Source: Bacteroidales bacterium
GTDB taxonomy: Bacteria; Bacteroidota; Bacteroidia; Bacteroidales; UBA7960
DNA length: 6,993 nucleotides
Reading direction: 5' to 3'
Assembly: GCA_007128045.1 (NCBI GenBank)
Contig: SKYG01000303.1
Span: 1-6,993 of the forward strand
Positions 5,734 to 6,993 of the stretch are shown in pieces. Every line of letters starts with the position of its first letter. Within the stretch, counting starts at the first letter, position 1. The notes beneath the pieces are model-generated. The model did no database searches. It was given only the letters and a program-made list of their open reading frames with translations, and had not been told where the DNA came from. The position numbers and the translations under genes are program-made.

Positions 5734-6993
5734 TTATTTACAGCCACAGCTGGTGTTAGTAAGACCCTTGTTTTTCAAGAAGTCGCAGAGCAAATCGCAG
5801 AGGTCGGGCTTTCCTATCTCTTGAAGCTCGTAGGTGATTTTTACAGTGGGTTTGTTAATATTTATGATGCGGTTGATGTCTATGGGTGTGGCAATAACCA
5901 CCAGGTCGCAGGGTGTATTTTCGATGGTGGCTTCCAGGTCTTTAATCTGCTGTGGGTTATATCCCATAGAAGGGAGTACTGGCCCCAGTTCCGGATAGTG
6001 GTCAAAGGTATCTTTCAGCTTGCCAACTGCGTAGGGGCGGGGGTCTACCAGTTCGACAGCGCCGTACTTCTGGGCGGTAATGCTTCCGTAGCTGAATTTG
6101 ACCTCCCCGTGTGTAACTGTGGGTCCTTCTTCAATGACCAGTACTTTTTTGCCTCTTATCAACTCGGGTTTGTCTACGAAAGTTGGTGAGCAGGCGTCTA
6201 CCACAGTGGCTTGGGGAACCACTTTGGCCACATTGTTGCGCACCAGTTGAAGGTCTTTCAGGTCGGCACTTTCAATTTTGTTTACCACTACAATATCGGC
6301 CATACGCAAGGTGGTTTCACCGGGGTGATATCTCAATTCGTGTCCTGCACGCTGGGGGTCCACCATGGTGATCATCAGGTCGGGCTTAATGAAGGGGAAG
6401 TCGTTGTTTCCGCCATCCCACAGGATTACATCACAGTCTTCCTTTTCTACTTCCCGCAGAATTGCCTCATAATCGATACCAGAGTAGATAATGGTATCAC
6501 GTATCACATGGGGTTCATATTCTTCCATCTCTTCGATGGTGCATTCGTGCTTCTGAAGGTCTTCGATGGTGGCAAAGCGCTGAACGGCTTGCTTTACTAG
6601 GTTTCCGTAAGGCATGGGGTGACGGATGGCCACTACTTTTACCCCGTGTGCCTTCAATATGCTTACAATCCTTCTTGATGCTTCACTTTTGCCACCTCCT
6701 GTTCTTACAGCCCCTGTGGCTATTACCGGCTTGGTGGATTTAAGCATGGTGGTGTTGGGTCCCAGCAGTTTAAAGTCAGCCCCTGCCGCATTGATCACCG
6801 CCGCCAGGCTCATGACCCGGTTGTAGGATATATCGCTGTAGGAAAATGCGCATTCATCCACATGGTGCTTATGAATAAGCTCTGTCAGTGCTTCTTCAGC
6901 CATGATGGGAATGCCATCGGGATAAAGCTCCCCTGCGAGTTCTACAGGATATTTTCTGCCATCGATGTCTGGTATCTGTGCGGCAGTGAAGGC
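5734..6993 (-). CDS. Cyclic 2,3-diphosphoglycerate synthetase-like P-loop NTPase (COG2403 type), 5' truncated by the window edge
   Basis: The frame stays open from the right edge to TAA at 5734-5736, giving 419 visible residues. The ATG at 6903 is not the start: the 30 codons before it encode FTAAQIPDIDGRKYPVELAG and continue to LYPDGIPIM, a segment I recall as conserved near the N-terminus of this family (usual length about 440-460), so roughly 30-40 residues are missing. A P-loop, GAVRTGGGKS, is at visible residues 94-103, with a Walker B-like VILWDGG near 189-195, DPQRAGHE near 212 and VVVNKIESAD near 235-244. The archaeal member makes cyclic 2,3-diphosphoglycerate with ATP; bacterial members are annotated by similarity or as GTPases, and their reaction is not established as far as I know. 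The tail is cysteine-rich (DLCDLLCDF and TSCGCK). A terminator separates it from pyrB. Confidence 0.88.
   Translation of the reverse strand, partial: AFTAAQIPDIDGRKYPVELAGELYPDGIPIMAEEALTELIHKHHVDECAFSYSDISYNRVMSLAAVINAAGADFKLLGPNTTMLKSTKPVIATGAVRTGGGKSEASRRIVSILKAHGVKVVAIRHPMPYGNLVKQAVQRFATIEDLQKHECTIEEMEEYEPHVIRDTIIYSGIDYEAILREVEKEDCDVILWDGGNNDFPFIKPDLMITMVDPQRAGHELRYHPGETTLRMADIVVVNKIESADLKDLQLVRNNVAKVVPQATVVDACSPTFVDKPELIRGKKVLVIEEGPTVTHGEVKFSYGSITAQKYGAVELVDPRPYAVGKLKDTFDHYPELGPVLPSMGYNPQQIKDLEATIENTPCDLVVIATPIDINRIININKPTVKITYELQEIGKPDLCDLLCDFLKNKGLTNTSCGCK

Noticed and set aside
5025..6826. Several plus-strand open frames of 60-130 codons opposite pyrB and the COG2403-type gene
   Set aside because: They are antisense shadows of strongly recognisable proteins and show no domain of their own.

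Overview
The window looks like a chromosomal segment of a Bacteroidota bacterium, probably in or near the Bacteroidales/Marinilabiliales, although the order is inference. The reasons are a TAnnTTTG-type promoter box, A-rich ribosome-binding regions without clear Shine-Dalgarno sequences, a Bacteroidota-style GpsA, a pyrB-pyrI pair, a ParE-type toxin-antitoxin pair, and several short intergenic repeat families of kinds often seen in this phylum. No phage, transposase, CRISPR array, rRNA or tRNA was seen.

Layout, plus strand: the last 61 codons of a gene that may carry a LytR C-terminal-like domain (2-187); a spacer with an exact 8-nt tandem repeat and a candidate promoter; an exported M28 zinc aminopeptidase with PA-like and PDZ domains (435-2114); a spacer with a REP-like palindrome and an ATTCA-rich array; and gpsA (start placed at 2335, end 3339). 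Minus strand, reading right to left: a 5'-truncated gene of the cyclic 2,3-diphosphoglycerate synthetase-like P-loop family (COG2403 type), running off the right edge and ending at 5734; a textbook UUCG-loop terminator; pyrB (5639-4731); a 277-nt spacer filled with two inverted arrays of a CGCAAAG-like unit; pyrI (4453-3992); then an antitoxin-toxin pair (3885-3649 and 3647-3348) that converges on gpsA with 8 nt between the stop codons.

PyrB and PyrI form aspartate transcarbamoylase, the committed step of pyrimidine synthesis. GpsA supplies glycerol-3-phosphate for phospholipids. The M28 enzyme probably trims peptides outside the cytoplasm. The toxin-antitoxin pair has a perfect 7+7 palindrome 24 nt upstream of the antitoxin start, a good operator candidate. 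The role of the COG2403-type protein in bacteria is not settled.

The strongest unexplained signal is in the spacers. Most boundaries hold a short repeat, and the families differ: GTTGAT 8-mers, an ATCTC/GAGAT palindrome, ATTCA arrays, and CGCAAAG arrays. The CGCAAAG arrays are inverted between pyrB and pyrI, recur in the only space available for a pyrBI promoter, and may extend into the 3' end of the COG2403 gene. No complete new defence or mobile system was found.
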